Shown piece after piece: positions 8,217-17,985 of a stretch of DNA of 64,000 bases. This DNA comes from Rhodopseudomonas palustris (GTDB lineage Bacteria; Pseudomonadota; Alphaproteobacteria; Rhizobiales; Xanthobacteraceae), in contig JACRJB010000004.1 in the NCBI GenBank assembly GCA_016215605.1, positions 45,478-109,477 on the forward strand. Reading direction: 5' to 3'. The notes beneath the pieces are model-generated. The model was not told the origin of the DNA and ran no database searches. It saw only the letters and a list, made by a program, of their open reading frames with translations. The translations under genes and the position numbers were made by a program. Within the stretch, counting starts at the first letter, position 1. Every line of letters begins with the position of its first letter.

Positions 8217-10349
8217 CTATACCGCGTGAACCAACGCCTCGCGCTCCCAGAATCGCAGCTTGCCGCAGAGCTTGATGAAGCGCTCGGCGTCCGCCGGCTT
8301 GCTCAAGGCGAGGCAGCCGCCATCCGGTACGACCCCCGCCTTGTCGAACAACGGCTGCGCCGTCTCGGCGTAGGCGATGAACTTGGCGTGGGCGAAGGCA
8401 TCCGCCACGAAGTCGCGCGCGGTCGCGTCGCCCTGCAGCAGGGTTGCGCCTTCATCCGACACCAGAAGCGCCACCGCGTCGTACAGCACCGACGGTCCGC
8501 CATTGATCTTCTGCTTGGCGGGCAGCAATTCTCCGTCGGAGGTCTCGAAGCCGCCGACTTTGGGCGCAACCAGCTCGATCAGCACGTCGTGTTTGGCGGC
8601 GGCCGTCTGCAACGCAGCGAGCAGCTTGGCGTCGGTGCCGTCGCTGACCATCACGCCGATCTTCCGACCCGCAAAATCCTTCGGTCCGTTCAGAAGAATG
8701 CTGAGTGCGGGCGAGGCGTCGAGATCGTCGATCACCGGACGCGCCGGCTCTGCCGCATCGGGCACGTCCATACCGAGACCATCCGCGACCTGCCCCGCGA
8801 GATCCGCATCGACATTCACCAGATGCGACATCACGCGGGTGCGGATATCGGGCCGCTCCACTTTGCTCAATTCGAAGACGAACGCGTCCTGAATGTGGGT
8901 CTGCTCGATCTCGGTCTGGCTGATGTAGAACTGCCGGGCCTGGCTGTAGTGATCGGCGAACAGTTCAGCGCGTGCGCGCCGTTTCTCGCCCGTGAGTTCT
9001 TCCGGAAAGGTCTGGAATCCCTTTGGCGACTCGCGCGGCCCGCCCTCGGCGCCCCACGAATTCGGCTCGTAGTTGGCGCGACCCTTCGGATTGTTCAGCG
9101 TCATGTGTCCGTCCTGCTGGAAGGTGTGGAACGGGCATTTCGGCGCGTTGATCGGCAGGTCGTTGAAGTTGGGGCTGCCGAGCCGCTTCAACTGCGTATC
9201 GAGATAGGAGAAGTTGCGTCCCTGCAGCAGCGGATCGTTGGTGAAGTCGATACCCGGCACGATGTTGCCGGTCTGGAATGCGACCTGCTCGGTCTCGTTG
9301 AAGAAGTTGTCGACGGTCCGGTCCAGCACCAGCCGGCCGACGCGGCGGATCGGCACCATCTCTTCCGGGATGATCTTGGTGGCGTCGAGAATGTCGAAAT
9401 CGAATTCGTCGGCAAAGGCATCGTCGAACAGTTGCAGGCCCAGTTCCCATTCCGGATAGTTGCCGCTCTGGATCGCATCCCACAGATCACGGCGATGGAA
9501 ATCCGGATCGGCGCCGTTGAGCTTGACCGCCTCGTTCCACGCCACCGACTGCAGGCCCAGCTTCGGCTTCCAGTGAAATTTGACGTAGGTCGATTTGCCC
9601 TTCGCATTGATCATCCGGAAGCTGTGGACGCCGAAGCCTTCCATGAAGCGGAACGACCGCGGAATGGTGCGGTCGGACATGATCCACAGCGCCATGTGGA
9701 TCGACTCCGGCATCAGCGAGATGAAATCCCAGAAATTGTCGTGTGCGGTCTGCGCCTGCGGGAAGCCGCGATCAGGCTCCTGCTTGGCGGCATGGATCAG
9801 ATCTGGAAACTTGATCGCGTCCTGGATGAAGAACACCGGGATGTTGTTGCCGACCAGATCCCAGTTGCCTTCCTTGGTGTAGAACTTGACCGCGAAGCCG
9901 CGGACGTCGCGCGCAAGGTCGGCGGAGCCCTTGTTGCCGGCCACCGTCGAGAACCGGACGAACACCGGCGTCTTCTCGCCGGACCGCTGGAACAGGTCGG
10001 CGCGGGTGACGTCGGCGAGCGACTCGGTGGTCTCGAAGAAACCGTGGGCGCCGAAGCCGCGGGCGTGCACCACGCGTTCCGGAATGCGCTCGTGGTCGAA
10101 GTGGAAGATCTTTTCGCGGAAGTGCGAGTCTTCCATCAAGGTCGGACCACGGCTGCCGAGCTTGAGGCTGTTCTGATCGTCGCTGACCGGGACGCCCTGG
10201 CGCGTCGTCAGCACCGGCGTCTTGCCGGTCGCAACCTGATGCGTCTCGCCGCCCTCGCCACGCTGGATCGTCGCATCGGCGATCGTCGCGGCCGTGGTTT
10301 CGGGATTCGTCGGCGACGATTTCTTCGAAGTCGAGTTCTTAGGAGACAT
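8217..10349 (-). CDS. katE: Large-subunit catalase, KatE/HPII type
   Basis: This 710-aa haem catalase converts hydrogen peroxide to water and oxygen. The length and the C-terminal flavodoxin/GATase1-like domain (about the last 150 residues, starting near [11 protein letters not shown]) mark it as a clade-2, HPII-type enzyme. The active-site His lies in [15 protein letters not shown] and the haem-ligand Tyr in NFSYLDTQL. The N-terminal ~60 residues are Ser/Thr/Lys rich and likely disordered, as usual for this clade. I chose the ATG at 10349 (MSPKNSTS) because GAGG lies 5-6 nt upstream; the open frame itself begins 7 codons earlier. It is monocistronic with its own terminator. Confidence 0.93.
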   Translation of the reverse strand: MSPKNSTSKKSSPTNPETTAATIADATIQRGEGGETHQVATGKTPVLTTRQGVPVSDDQNSLKLGSRGPTLMEDSHFREKIFHFDHERIPERVVHARGFGAHGFFETTESLADVTRADLFQRSGEKTPVFVRFSTVAGNKGSADLARDVRGFAVKFYTKEGNWDLVGNNIPVFFIQDAIKFPDLIHAAKQEPDRGFPQAQTAHDNFWDFISLMPESIHMALWIMSDRTIPRSFRFMEGFGVHSFRMINAKGKSTYVKFHWKPKLGLQSVAWNEAVKLNGADPDFHRRDLWDAIQSGNYPEWELGLQLFDDAFADEFDFDILDATKIIPEEMVPIRRVGRLVLDRTVDNFFNETEQVAFQTGNIVPGIDFTNDPLLQGRNFSYLDTQLKRLGSPNFNDLPINAPKCPFHTFQQDGHMTLNNPKGRANYEPNSWGAEGGPRESPKGFQTFPEELTGEKRRARAELFADHYSQARQFYISQTEIEQTHIQDAFVFELSKVERPDIRTRVMSHLVNVDADLAGQVADGLGMDVPDAAEPARPVIDDLDASPALSILLNGPKDFAGRKIGVMVSDGTDAKLLAALQTAAAKHDVLIELVAPKVGGFETSDGELLPAKQKINGGPSVLYDAVALLVSDEGATLLQGDATARDFVADAFAHAKFIAYAETAQPLFDKAGVVPDGGCLALSKPADAERFIKLCGKLRFWEREALVHAV

Positions 10350-10676
10350 GGAACCTCGCGGGCGCCGCACTCATCCGGGCGCAGGACATGGGAAAGACGG
10401 CCTTGCGGATCATGCAGCGAATGCAGGACTTCAACGACGGAGTTGATCGTCAATTCATGCTGCGTGGTGTCTACGACCAGTGTGCGAATTCGTTCCCGGC
10501 GTGGTCTTAATCGTGAACTGCCTGCGGACGGAAGGGGCGGGCAGGTGAGGTGCCTCGGGGGGCAGCTCGCGCAACGCCGCTCGTGGGGCTGTATTCAAAG
10601 CCAAGGCTATCGATTAGAGTGGCTGCATTCTTCAGCGACGTTTGCGCGGCGCCCCTCGATTTCGAGAGATTGCATC
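10350..10676. other. Divergent promoter region, no gene seen
   Basis: These 327 bases separate the divergently transcribed catalase and membrane-protein genes. They should contain both promoters. Long open frames on either strand here continue from antisense shadows of katE and show no domain. I see no RNA gene or terminator. Confidence 0.5.
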
Positions 10677-11306
10677 GTGAGCAAATCTCCTCAAAGCATT
10701 CGAAGATACCGGCGCTGGTTGATGCTGCTCGTCGCGGTTCCGTTTCTGCCGGAAGTCGTGATGATCGTTGCCGCACTTCTGGGGCGGGCGGTCGGGTGCC
10801 ATGCCGGCCAGGACGTCGAATGTCGCCTCGGTCCGATTGATCTCGGCCATCTAATTTCGGTAGCGTTTCGGCCGATCTCTTGGCTGACCTTTGGGTCTTC
10901 GAACGAGGCCGCATGGTCCATCGCGTTCTATCTAGTCGTCGCCGCATGGACGGTTTCTTGTTACCTCTTGATCGTGCGCGGTTGGACTTCGTTGCGCAGT
11001 CGGCTGTCAATTGGCTTCGTGATCGCAGTCACTCTTGCTGTTCTTCCGTATTCCGCCCCGCAGTTTACGATCGCAAGTATCGTCGATTTCAACAAGTGTC
11101 CGATCAACCTCGGCAAGGACGCTAAGTGCCTGGTCTTCGGTGGAAACATCGATCATTCCAACAGCGTGCTGATTCTCTCGAAACTGCTTTGGCAGCAGGC
11201 GGGGGGCGCGATCGCCGTGATGTTGTTCGTGGCGTTCGCCGTCGGAGTTCTGCTGATGGCGGCGCGTGGACGGAGTCGCACGGCGGAGAGCCGTCCCGAG
11301 CCGTGA
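10677..11306 (+). CDS. Unrecognised four-helix membrane protein
   Basis: This 209-aa protein is not one I recognise. Four hydrophobic spans stand out at roughly residues 14-35, 80-100, 113-130 and 175-198. Between the third and fourth is a loop with two Cys (NKCPINLGKDAKCLVFGG), and between the first and second another Cys pair (GCHAGQDVECRLG). Alternating Cys pairs in loops suggest extracytoplasmic disulfides or metal binding. The start is probably GTG at 10677, with GAGAG upstream. The open frame continues far upstream only because it overlaps the antisense of katE. No partner gene is evident. Confidence 0.6.
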   Translation: MSKSPQSIRRYRRWLMLLVAVPFLPEVVMIVAALLGRAVGCHAGQDVECRLGPIDLGHLISVAFRPISWLTFGSSNEAAWSIAFYLVVAAWTVSCYLLIVRGWTSLRSRLSIGFVIAVTLAVLPYSAPQFTIASIVDFNKCPINLGKDAKCLVFGGNIDHSNSVLILSKLLWQQAGGAIAVMLFVAFAVGVLLMAARGRSRTAESRPEP

Positions 11307-11417
11307 TGGTTCTGTTGTGTGTTGCAGACGGCCGAAAGTTGTGTCAGCATTTTCAGAGTTGCGAATAGTTATTTGTCGTTGCGTTCAAGGACCTGACTCA
11401 TTGCGGAGGTCTCGGCG

Positions 11418-12755
11418 ATGCGCGTTCAATTCAAGCTGGTCTTGTTGATTGTTGCGGTTTCAATCTCGTCGGTTCCCTCAGCGTCCGCCCAAAACGAATC
11501 GACGGCTCCGGTTCAGATCCGTGCGACCTACGCGGCGCCCTTGTCGCGCTACTATGCGCCCTACGCCATTCAGGCCGCTGCGGCCTATATTCCAAAAAAC
11601 GAAATCGATGCGACGTTGGGGCCGTCCGGGCAGCCGGCGCTCGATGGCGCCGATGTTGGGCGCGCGGTGGCCTATGTGACGGACGGCGATGCGACAGTGG
11701 CGCCGCTCGCGACCAAGTATCTGCGGGCCTGGCAATATCAGTTTGGGAGCGAGGGCTATCTGACGTGCTTCGAATCCGACCCTGAATGTCTGGCAGCGAT
11801 CGATCGGGACCGATGGACCCTCAGGATCGGAGGAGGGCCCGCCTTCCAGGTGTGGGCGCGAACGCGGTATCCGGCAAAAAACGGCGCTGCCTGCAGCGAA
11901 GTCAGCATCGCATTCCGCGGAACAACAGCGGCATTTGCCGACTGGATCGGGAATTTCGACGTCGTCACCGGAGGCTTCACAGATGATCATTACCGGCAGC
12001 TCCGGCGCAATGTCGACGCGATCATCAAGAAGGTCACGATGCTGGACTGCTATCGACGGGCGAGGCGGCCACCCCAGATCGTGTCGGTCGGGCATTCGCT
12101 CGGCGGAGGCCTCGCCCAGTTCGCTGGTCTCGCCAATCACCCGAGGCGCCCGCGCATTGCGAAGGTGTTCGCGTTCGATCCTTCGCCAGTGACTGGGGCG
12201 GCCTATGTCGACAAGCGGGTTCTGGCCGACAATGCACGCGGTTTGGAGATCGACCGCGTCTACCAGAGCGGCGAGGTGCTTCAGCGCCTGCGCGGATGGG
12301 CCCAGCGGCTGCCGCGTTCGCCGGTTCTGCCCTGTGTACGGGACGTCTCGTTCGATCTGATCAATTCCAACAACGCAATTCGCCTTCACAGTATGGCCGG
12401 GTTGGCCGGCGAACTCGTCAAGGTGTCGGCCCGCTATCAATACGAAGTGCCGGAGCCGCATCGGGGCTGCCCGGGCACCCGCTATCGCGCACCAGAGACG
12501 GACGATGACGTTGGCGAGCCCGATCAGGAGCGCGGTAGCGGGCCGATCGCCGCGCGGTCGCAGCCGCTGATCGCCTCGGCTTCGCCGGGCGGGACGTGGT
12601 TCAATTCGGGCGAGGCCCAGTATCCGGGTTCGGAGATGCCAGTCGCGCAACTCGCCGGCGCGCGCGCCATGAACGCCAACGCCCGGATCGCCCAAGTTAG
12701 GAGGATCGCAGCGGCCCATTCCGGGCGGCTCCGCGAGGCGCATGCGTCGCGATGA
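11418..12755 (+). CDS. Secreted class-3 lipase-like alpha/beta hydrolase
   Basis: This is a 445-aa exported protein with a clear signal peptide (residues 1-25, ending SASAQ). It has lipase class 3-like features: an oxyanion segment FRGT at about 166-169 and a nucleophile elbow GHSLGG at 225-230 with Ser227. Several cysteines in the N-terminal half could form disulfides in the periplasm or outside the cell. The C-terminal ~100 residues are low complexity and may be a linker. The ribosome binding site GGAGG at 11405-11409 supports the ATG at 11418. The substrate is unknown; ester or acylglycerol hydrolysis is expected. Confidence 0.8.
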   Translation: MRVQFKLVLLIVAVSISSVPSASAQNESTAPVQIRATYAAPLSRYYAPYAIQAAAAYIPKNEIDATLGPSGQPALDGADVGRAVAYVTDGDATVAPLATKYLRAWQYQFGSEGYLTCFESDPECLAAIDRDRWTLRIGGGPAFQVWARTRYPAKNGAACSEVSIAFRGTTAAFADWIGNFDVVTGGFTDDHYRQLRRNVDAIIKKVTMLDCYRRARRPPQIVSVGHSLGGGLAQFAGLANHPRRPRIAKVFAFDPSPVTGAAYVDKRVLADNARGLEIDRVYQSGEVLQRLRGWAQRLPRSPVLPCVRDVSFDLINSNNAIRLHSMAGLAGELVKVSARYQYEVPEPHRGCPGTRYRAPETDDDVGEPDQERGSGPIAARSQPLIASASPGGTWFNSGEAQYPGSEMPVAQLAGARAMNANARIAQVRRIAAAHSGRLREAHASR

Positions 12756-12856
12756 AAATCGACGCCTGGGCCGACATCCGTCGTCGCGCCGATGGCGTGC
12801 GGACGTCGAAAACCGGCACCTCACCTGCTGTCGGTCTCGCGCCGACGATCTGCGGC

Positions 12857-13444
12857 TTACAAATGCGCCAGATAGTGCGCCAGGGCGTAGATTTCCTCTT
12901 CGCTCAGCGGGTAGGCGACGTCGGCCATTGCGGCCATCGAGCCGCCGGAGCGCTGACCTGATTTGAATTCGTTCAGCGCCTTGATCAGGTATTCCTCGCG
13001 CTGGCCGGCGAGCCGCGCCGTGCCCTTGACGCCCGCGTAGGTGTCGGTGTGGCACGAGGCGCAACGCCGCCCGGCGGCGGCTTCGGCGCCCTTGCGGAAC
13101 AGCTCCGGGTTCTCGTCGGGCTTCGGGTTCTTCATCGGCGCCAGCGACGCGTAGTAGGCGCCGAGATTGCGGATGTCCTCGTTGGTCAGCTCTTCGACGA
13201 TCGTCTTCATGTTGGCGTTCTGACGCGTCCCGGCGCGGAAGAACACCAGTTGCCACTGGATGTAGAGGTCGGGCTGGCCGGCCAGCGACGGCGTGTACTC
13301 CATTTTCGAGACGCCGTTGTCGCCGTGACAGAACGAGCAGACCCCGGCCTTTTCCTTGCCGGCCTCGATATCGCCGGCGACGAGGGGCGAGGCGAACAGC
13401 GACAGCCCGAGGGCGAGCGAAACGGCGGCAGCGAGGCGAGTCAT
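12857..13444 (-). CDS. Dihaem cytochrome c, c4-like
   Basis: This 195-aa periplasmic cytochrome has a signal peptide (ending SPLVAG) and two haem-binding motifs, CSFCH and CASCH, in two similar halves, as in cytochrome c4. The ATG at 13444 has AGAGAG upstream; a longer frame adds 53 residues without a signal. It follows the sugar dehydrogenase gene on the same strand, 174 nt away. The cytochrome is therefore a plausible electron acceptor for that periplasmic oxidase. The pairing is inferred from position. Confidence 0.87.
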   Translation of the reverse strand: MTRLAAAVSLALGLSLFASPLVAGDIEAGKEKAGVCSFCHGDNGVSKMEYTPSLAGQPDLYIQWQLVFFRAGTRQNANMKTIVEELTNEDIRNLGAYYASLAPMKNPKPDENPELFRKGAEAAAGRRCASCHTDTYAGVKGTARLAGQREEYLIKALNEFKSGQRSGGSMAAMADVAYPLSEEEIYALAHYLAHL

Positions 13445-13551
13445 GCGAAATCTCTCTGTTGGGTCAGAGTTTGTGATTGACGATGGTCGGGCGATGAGGG
13501 GCTGGCGTGGTGCGGTGCGAAGCCGAGGTCCAGCTCTCGACAGGGGATCAG

Positions 13552-13587
13552 TTCCGGATGCGCTCGCTGACGAGAGCGCATCCGGAA
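13552..13587. repeat. Short perfect inverted repeat
   Basis: A 14-bp perfect stem (TTCCGGATGCGCTC with GAGCGCATCCGGAA) and an 8-nt loop lie between the sugar dehydrogenase and cytochrome c genes. There is no T-tract, so it may be a REP-like element or an RNA-processing hairpin rather than a terminator. Confidence 0.6.
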
Positions 13588-13618
13588 TGACGAGGTTGAG
13601 CACAGGCCGTCGCTCAGC

Positions 13619-14872
13619 TCACTTGCTGTAGCTGATGCGATAGATCGCCCCGGCCCAATCGTCGGCCACCAGCATCGAGCCGTCCTTGGCCAGCACGATG
13701 TCGGCGGGACGACCGAGATATCCCTGGTCGCCTTCGATCCAGCCGGTGGCGAAGTCTTCCTGCTTGGCGTTCTTGCCGTCCGGGTCGGCGATCACCCGCT
13801 TGATCAGGGCGCCCTGGTACTTGTGGCGATTCCAGGAGCCGTGCTCGGCGATGAAGATGTTGTTCTTGTACTCGGCGGGGAATTGATCGCCGGTGTAGAA
13901 CTTCATGCCCAAGGGGGCGACGTGGGCGCCGAGGTTCAGGACCGGCGGCGTGAACTCCGAGCACTTGTGACCCATGGCGAATTTCGGATCCGGCATGTCG
14001 CCCTGATGGCAATAGGGATAGCCGAAATGCTCGCCCATCTTCGAGATCATGTTGAGCTTGTCGCTCGGCATGTCGTCGCTGATCCAGTCGCGGGCGTTCT
14101 CGGTGAACCAGTACTTGCCGGTGCGCGGATCAACGTCGCCGCCGACCGAATTGCGCACGCCGAGCGCGACCAGCTCGGCATTGCCGGTCTTGGGATCGAC
14201 GCGGCGGATCTGCGACACCGAGGTCGGCGGCAGCCCGATGTTGAAGGGCGGGCCGAACGGCACGTAGAACCAGCCGTCCTTGTCGGGCGCCAGATACTTC
14301 CAGCCGTGCGCGACGTAGGACGGCATGTCGTCGTAAACGACCTTGCCCTGGCCGAGATTGTCGAGATTGGCCTCGGCATTGTCGTAACGGATCAGCTTGT
14401 CGATATCGATCACGTACAGCGCGCCGTTCTGGAACGCGAGGCCGGTCGGCATTTTCAGGCCCTTGAGGATGGTCTTGACCTGTTTCTTGCCGTCCTTGTC
14501 GGTGATCGCATAGACGTTGCCGAGCCCGAACGAGCCGACGAACAGAGTGCCGTTGTCGCCCCACGCCATCTGTCGCGCCGCCAGCACGCCGGAAGCGTAG
14601 ACCTCGATCTTGAAGCCGGGCGGCAGCTTGATCTTCTTCATCATCGCCGCGAGTTCGGCGTCGGAAGCTCCGGTCGGCGGGCCGGACGGCGGCGCCAGGC
14701 CCTTCTGCGCTTCCGTCTCGTCGCCGAGGAACCAGTCCGGCGGCGGATTGGTCCAGAAGTCCTTCTTGTCGGAATCGTATTTCTTGAGGCCTTGAGCGCT
14801 GGCTTGATGGATCGTCCCGATCGCCAGGATTGCAGCGCACGCAACAACGGATCGTCTGAAGACCGACTTCAT
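13619..14872 (-). CDS. Periplasmic glucose/sorbosone dehydrogenase-like protein
   Basis: This is a 417-aa exported protein with a signal peptide (residues 1-26, ending HQASAQG). A six-bladed beta-propeller of the GSDH/sorbosone dehydrogenase type follows, with repeated segments such as GTLFVGSFGLGNVYAI, GWFYVPFGPPFNIG and LVADDWAGAIYRI. Members often use PQQ to oxidise aldose or sorbosone-type sugars in the periplasm; PQQ use here is not proven. The ATG at 14872 has GAGGGAGTG upstream. A dihaem cytochrome c gene follows on the same strand and could take the electrons. Confidence 0.8.
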   Translation of the reverse strand: MKSVFRRSVVACAAILAIGTIHQASAQGLKKYDSDKKDFWTNPPPDWFLGDETEAQKGLAPPSGPPTGASDAELAAMMKKIKLPPGFKIEVYASGVLAARQMAWGDNGTLFVGSFGLGNVYAITDKDGKKQVKTILKGLKMPTGLAFQNGALYVIDIDKLIRYDNAEANLDNLGQGKVVYDDMPSYVAHGWKYLAPDKDGWFYVPFGPPFNIGLPPTSVSQIRRVDPKTGNAELVALGVRNSVGGDVDPRTGKYWFTENARDWISDDMPSDKLNMISKMGEHFGYPYCHQGDMPDPKFAMGHKCSEFTPPVLNLGAHVAPLGMKFYTGDQFPAEYKNNIFIAEHGSWNRHKYQGALIKRVIADPDGKNAKQEDFATGWIEGDQGYLGRPADIVLAKDGSMLVADDWAGAIYRISYSK

Positions 14873-15237
14873 CGCGTCACTCCCTCGCACGGCCGCTGCT
14901 GCAGCCGCATTATTGTTGTCGACGCCGCACAGGCATCGCAGCCAGCGTCAGATGCGCCGACTGCCCGACGCTATCATAACCGTTGCAACTGAGAAGGAGG
15001 ATTACGTGCAAATTGCGATCGAGACCGGGCCGGGTTCGATTAGTTCGCTGCGACGCGCGTTGAAAAATTCGCTGCGCTGCACTTGATGCAGCGCGTCCAA
15101 AGACCGGAGGTTGCTTCGACGAAGGAAGAGGCGGGCAGGCGCCGATATTGTGCGGCTGCGAAATCGGTTGCAAGAAAACGCGTTGGTGAAAGTCGCTGGG
15201 CGGCGGATGGCTCGCCGCCCAGCGTTGTCGCGAGGGC
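14873..15237. other. Intergenic stretch with one hairpin
   Basis: These 365 bases between the sugar dehydrogenase start and the OFA transporter end contain no convincing gene. The only structure I see is a 12-bp stem (CGCTGGGCGGCG at 15194-15205 with CGCCGCCCAGCG at 15213-15224), listed separately. The sugar dehydrogenase promoter should lie near 14890-15000. Confidence 0.55.
15194..15224 (-). terminator. Hairpin downstream of the formate operon
   Basis: A perfect 12-bp GC-rich stem with a 7-nt loop lies 14 nt beyond the stop of the OFA transporter gene. On the minus strand it is followed by ACTTTC, a weak T-tract. It probably ends the fds-transporter transcript. Confidence 0.6.
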
Positions 15238-16887
15238 TCAGAATATCTTGAGCGCGTTCTGGAGCGTGATCCACACGCCCCAGGCCAACGGAATGCCGAC
15301 GAAGGCCCAGAATGCCGCCGTGCCGGCGTCGAGGCCGCCCTTGCCGATGCCGTAGGAGCCGCCGCCGGTGCTGGCGGCTGCGCCCTTGGCCTGCAGCGCG
15401 GCGACTTCGTCGGGCTTCATGAACCATTTGTCGGCGAGCGGCCGCACCAGCGCGTTGCAGATCAGGCCGAGCACCAGCATCCCGGCCAGGATGTACATGG
15501 TGAAGTCGTAGACCTGCGCGCGTGGCACGCCGGCGGCGATCTGCGCCTCGCGGATGTAGTTGACCACCACCGGGCCGATGATGCCGGCGGTCGCCCAGGC
15601 GGTCAGCAGCCGGCCGTGGATGGCGCCGACGAACTGGGTGCCGAAGATGTCGGCCAGATAGGCCGGCACCGTGGCGAAGCCGCCGCCATACATCGACAGG
15701 ATGATGCCGAAGGCGAGCACGAACATCACCTTGCTGCCCATTGCCGCCAACGTGGGCACCATCGCGTAGAGCACGATGCCGAGGATGAAGAATACGTAGT
15801 AGGTGTTCTTGCGGCCGATCTTGTCCGACAGCGACGCCCAGAAGAACCGGCCGGCGATGTTGAACAGCGACAGCAGCCCCGCGAAGCCGGCGGCGATGCC
15901 GGCGATCAGCGTCTTCTGTTCGGCGGACAGCTGGTTGAAGCTGAGATCGGGCAGGCCGATCAGCTTGCCGGCGAAGATCTCCTGCAGCATCGGCGAGGCC
16001 ATGCCGATGACGCCGATGCCGGCCGAGACGTTGAGGCAGAGCACCGCCCAGATCAGCCAGAACTGGCGGGTCTTGTGCGCATCCCGCAGATGCACGTGGT
16101 GCGCGGTGATCATGGTGTTGGCCTTGGCCGGCGGCGTCCAGCCCTCGGGCCGCCAGTTCGGCGGCGTGATCCGATAGGCGAAGGCGCCGATCGTCATGAA
16201 CACGAAGTAGATCAGGCCCATGACGAGGAAGGTCTGCCAGACGCCGACGTCGGTCGGGGTCTTGAAGTAGTTCATCAGCATGTTGGCGAGCGGCGCGCCG
16301 ATCATCGCGCCGCCGCCGAAGCCCATGATCGCCATGCCGGTCGCCATGCCGCGGCGGTCCGGAAACCATTTCACCAGCGTCGACACCGGCGAAATGTAGC
16401 CGAGGCCGAGACCGATGCCGCCGATCACGCCGGAGCCGAGCCACAGCAGCCAAAGTTGATGCGTGTAGATGCCGATCGCGCCGAGCACCAATCCGCCGGA
16501 CCAGCAGATGGCCGAGACGAAACCCGCTTTGCGCGGCCCGACCCGTTCCAGCCAGCCGCCCCAGATCGCCGCCGACGCGCCGAGCAGCACGAAGAACAGC
16601 GTGTACATCCAGCCCATGCTGGCGACGCGCCAGTCGCAGGTGGTGGTGAACAGCTCCTGGATGATCGTCATGTCGCCGCAGACCTTCGGCGCCGACAATC
16701 CGACGGCGCGCGACAGCGGCAGCCAGAACACGCTGAAGCCGTAAGCCATACCAATGCACAAATGAATGCAGAGCGCGGCCGGCGGCACCAGCCAGCGATT
16801 GTACCCGGCAGCGGCGATGATCCGCTCGCGATCGAGTAGACCCGGCCGTGCGCCGGACAGGCGTCCGGTCCCTTCCAAGGTTGTCAT
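15238..16887 (-). CDS. OFA-family MFS transporter (oxalate/formate-type)
   Basis: This 549-aa inner-membrane protein has about 12 hydrophobic spans plus an extra span near the C-terminus (TAAFWAFVGIPLAWGVWI). MFS signatures include WLERVGPRKAGF after the second helix, KWFPDRRGMATGMAIMGFG and DKIGRKNTYYV in the second half. These fit the oxalate:formate antiporter (OFA) branch. It is 57 nt downstream of fdsD on the same strand, with AGGGGA before its ATG. That position supports formate or oxalate as the transported acid; substrate is inferred from context. Confidence 0.85.
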   Translation of the reverse strand: MTTLEGTGRLSGARPGLLDRERIIAAAGYNRWLVPPAALCIHLCIGMAYGFSVFWLPLSRAVGLSAPKVCGDMTIIQELFTTTCDWRVASMGWMYTLFFVLLGASAAIWGGWLERVGPRKAGFVSAICWSGGLVLGAIGIYTHQLWLLWLGSGVIGGIGLGLGYISPVSTLVKWFPDRRGMATGMAIMGFGGGAMIGAPLANMLMNYFKTPTDVGVWQTFLVMGLIYFVFMTIGAFAYRITPPNWRPEGWTPPAKANTMITAHHVHLRDAHKTRQFWLIWAVLCLNVSAGIGVIGMASPMLQEIFAGKLIGLPDLSFNQLSAEQKTLIAGIAAGFAGLLSLFNIAGRFFWASLSDKIGRKNTYYVFFILGIVLYAMVPTLAAMGSKVMFVLAFGIILSMYGGGFATVPAYLADIFGTQFVGAIHGRLLTAWATAGIIGPVVVNYIREAQIAAGVPRAQVYDFTMYILAGMLVLGLICNALVRPLADKWFMKPDEVAALQAKGAAASTGGGSYGIGKGGLDAGTAAFWAFVGIPLAWGVWITLQNALKIF

Positions 16888-16943
16888 GTTGCGTTTCCCC
16901 TTTTATCGCCCGATTTCGGGCTGATCTCGTTGGTCGTCGTCGA

Positions 16944-17162
16944 TTATTTGGCCACCGGCCTCAATGCCTCCACTGCCGCGCGGACTTCCGGCGCAAGCCC
17001 TTCGCCTCCCGACTCGAGATGCGCGACGATCGCGTTGCGCATCCGCGGATCCCAGAACTTCTTCAGATGCTCGGCGATGCCCGGCACCGCCTTGTCCGGC
17101 CCTTGGCTGCGAAAGAACGTGCCGATCTGATTGGCCATATGCACAAGCCGGTCAGGCGACAT
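16944..17162 (-). CDS. fdsD: Formate dehydrogenase delta subunit
   Basis: This 72-aa protein matches FdsD, the small subunit or assembly factor of soluble NAD-dependent formate dehydrogenases. Typical features are the N-terminal LVHMANQIGTFF and the KKFWDPRMRNAIVAHL segment. The start at 17162 overlaps fdhD by 11 nt. A longer frame upstream is the antisense-free continuation through fdhD and is not real. It is the last gene of the fds structural set. Confidence 0.88.
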   Translation of the reverse strand: MSPDRLVHMANQIGTFFRSQGPDKAVPGIAEHLKKFWDPRMRNAIVAHLESGGEGLAPEVRAAVEALRPVAK

Positions 17163-17985
17163 CGGCGGCTCCTTCGCTCTCGCCGCCACTGATCCGGCCG
17201 GGATGGGTGAATATTTCGAAGCCGTCGGCGCGTGCGACCGCCGCGAGCGTGATGCCGGCAGCGTCCGCCATCCGCACCGCCAAGGCGGTCGGCGCCGACA
17301 CCGCGACCAGCAGCGGCGCGCCGAGCGTGGCGGTCTTCTGGACCATCTCGACCGACACCCGGCTGGTGAGCAGCACGATGCCGTCGCCGGTCGCGACCTG
17401 CTGCCGCGCCAGCACGCCGGCAAGCTTGTCGAGCGCGTTGTGGCGGCCGACGTCTTCGCGGAGACCGACGATGCCGCGCGCCGGCGTCCAGAACGCCGCC
17501 GCATGCACGGCGCGGGTCTCGATGTTGAGTTTCTGCAGCGGCGGCATCGCCTCGATCGCGGCGACGATCTGCTGCGGCGTGAACCGGCCGCCCGGAGCGA
17601 CGACCGCTGCCGGGCGGAGCGCCTCGGCGATCGAGTCGACACCGCACAGCCCGCAGCCGGTGGGGCCTGCGATATGCCGGCGGCGCTGCTGCAGCTTGTC
17701 GGCGACGTCGCCGCCGAGCCACATCCGCAGTTCGATGCCGTCGTCGAGCGGCACGATCTCGAAACTGTCGATCTGCGCCGGCGCGGCGATCACGCCCTCA
17801 CTGAGGCTGAAGCCGATCGCAAAGTCCTCGAGGTCGGCCGGGGTCGCCATCATCACCGCGTGGGTGCCGCCGTTGTAGCTGATCGCAACCGGAGTTTCCT
17901 CGGGGATGGCACGCGCGCCGTCCTGCATCCGGCCGTTGCGCCAGGTCCGGGTGCTGCGGGTGTGGAGGGTCGGGCGCATCGTCAC
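17152..17985 (-). CDS. fdhD: Formate dehydrogenase accessory sulfurtransferase FdhD
   Basis: This 277-aa protein transfers sulfur to the molybdenum/bis-MGD cofactor of formate dehydrogenase, a step needed for activity. The conserved CxxC appears as CGLCGVDS, and EDFAIGFSLSEGVI and EDVGRHNALDKL are family signatures. Its start overlaps the end of fdsA by 4 nt (17982-17985). Its end overlaps fdsD by 11 nt, so the three are translationally coupled. Confidence 0.93.
   Translation of the reverse strand: MTMRPTLHTRSTRTWRNGRMQDGARAIPEETPVAISYNGGTHAVMMATPADLEDFAIGFSLSEGVIAAPAQIDSFEIVPLDDGIELRMWLGGDVADKLQQRRRHIAGPTGCGLCGVDSIAEALRPAAVVAPGGRFTPQQIVAAIEAMPPLQKLNIETRAVHAAAFWTPARGIVGLREDVGRHNALDKLAGVLARQQVATGDGIVLLTSRVSVEMVQKTATLGAPLLVAVSAPTALAVRMADAAGITLAAVARADGFEIFTHPGRISGGESEGAADVA

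Noticed and set aside
8226..11306. A 1026-codon open frame on the plus strand
   Set aside because: Its first 800 codons are antisense to the clearly real katE. Only the last 209 codons, from the GTG at 10677, look like a protein.
11478..13256. A 592-codon minus-strand frame
   Set aside because: Antisense to the secreted lipase and overlapping the cytochrome c gene in another frame. No domain or signal.
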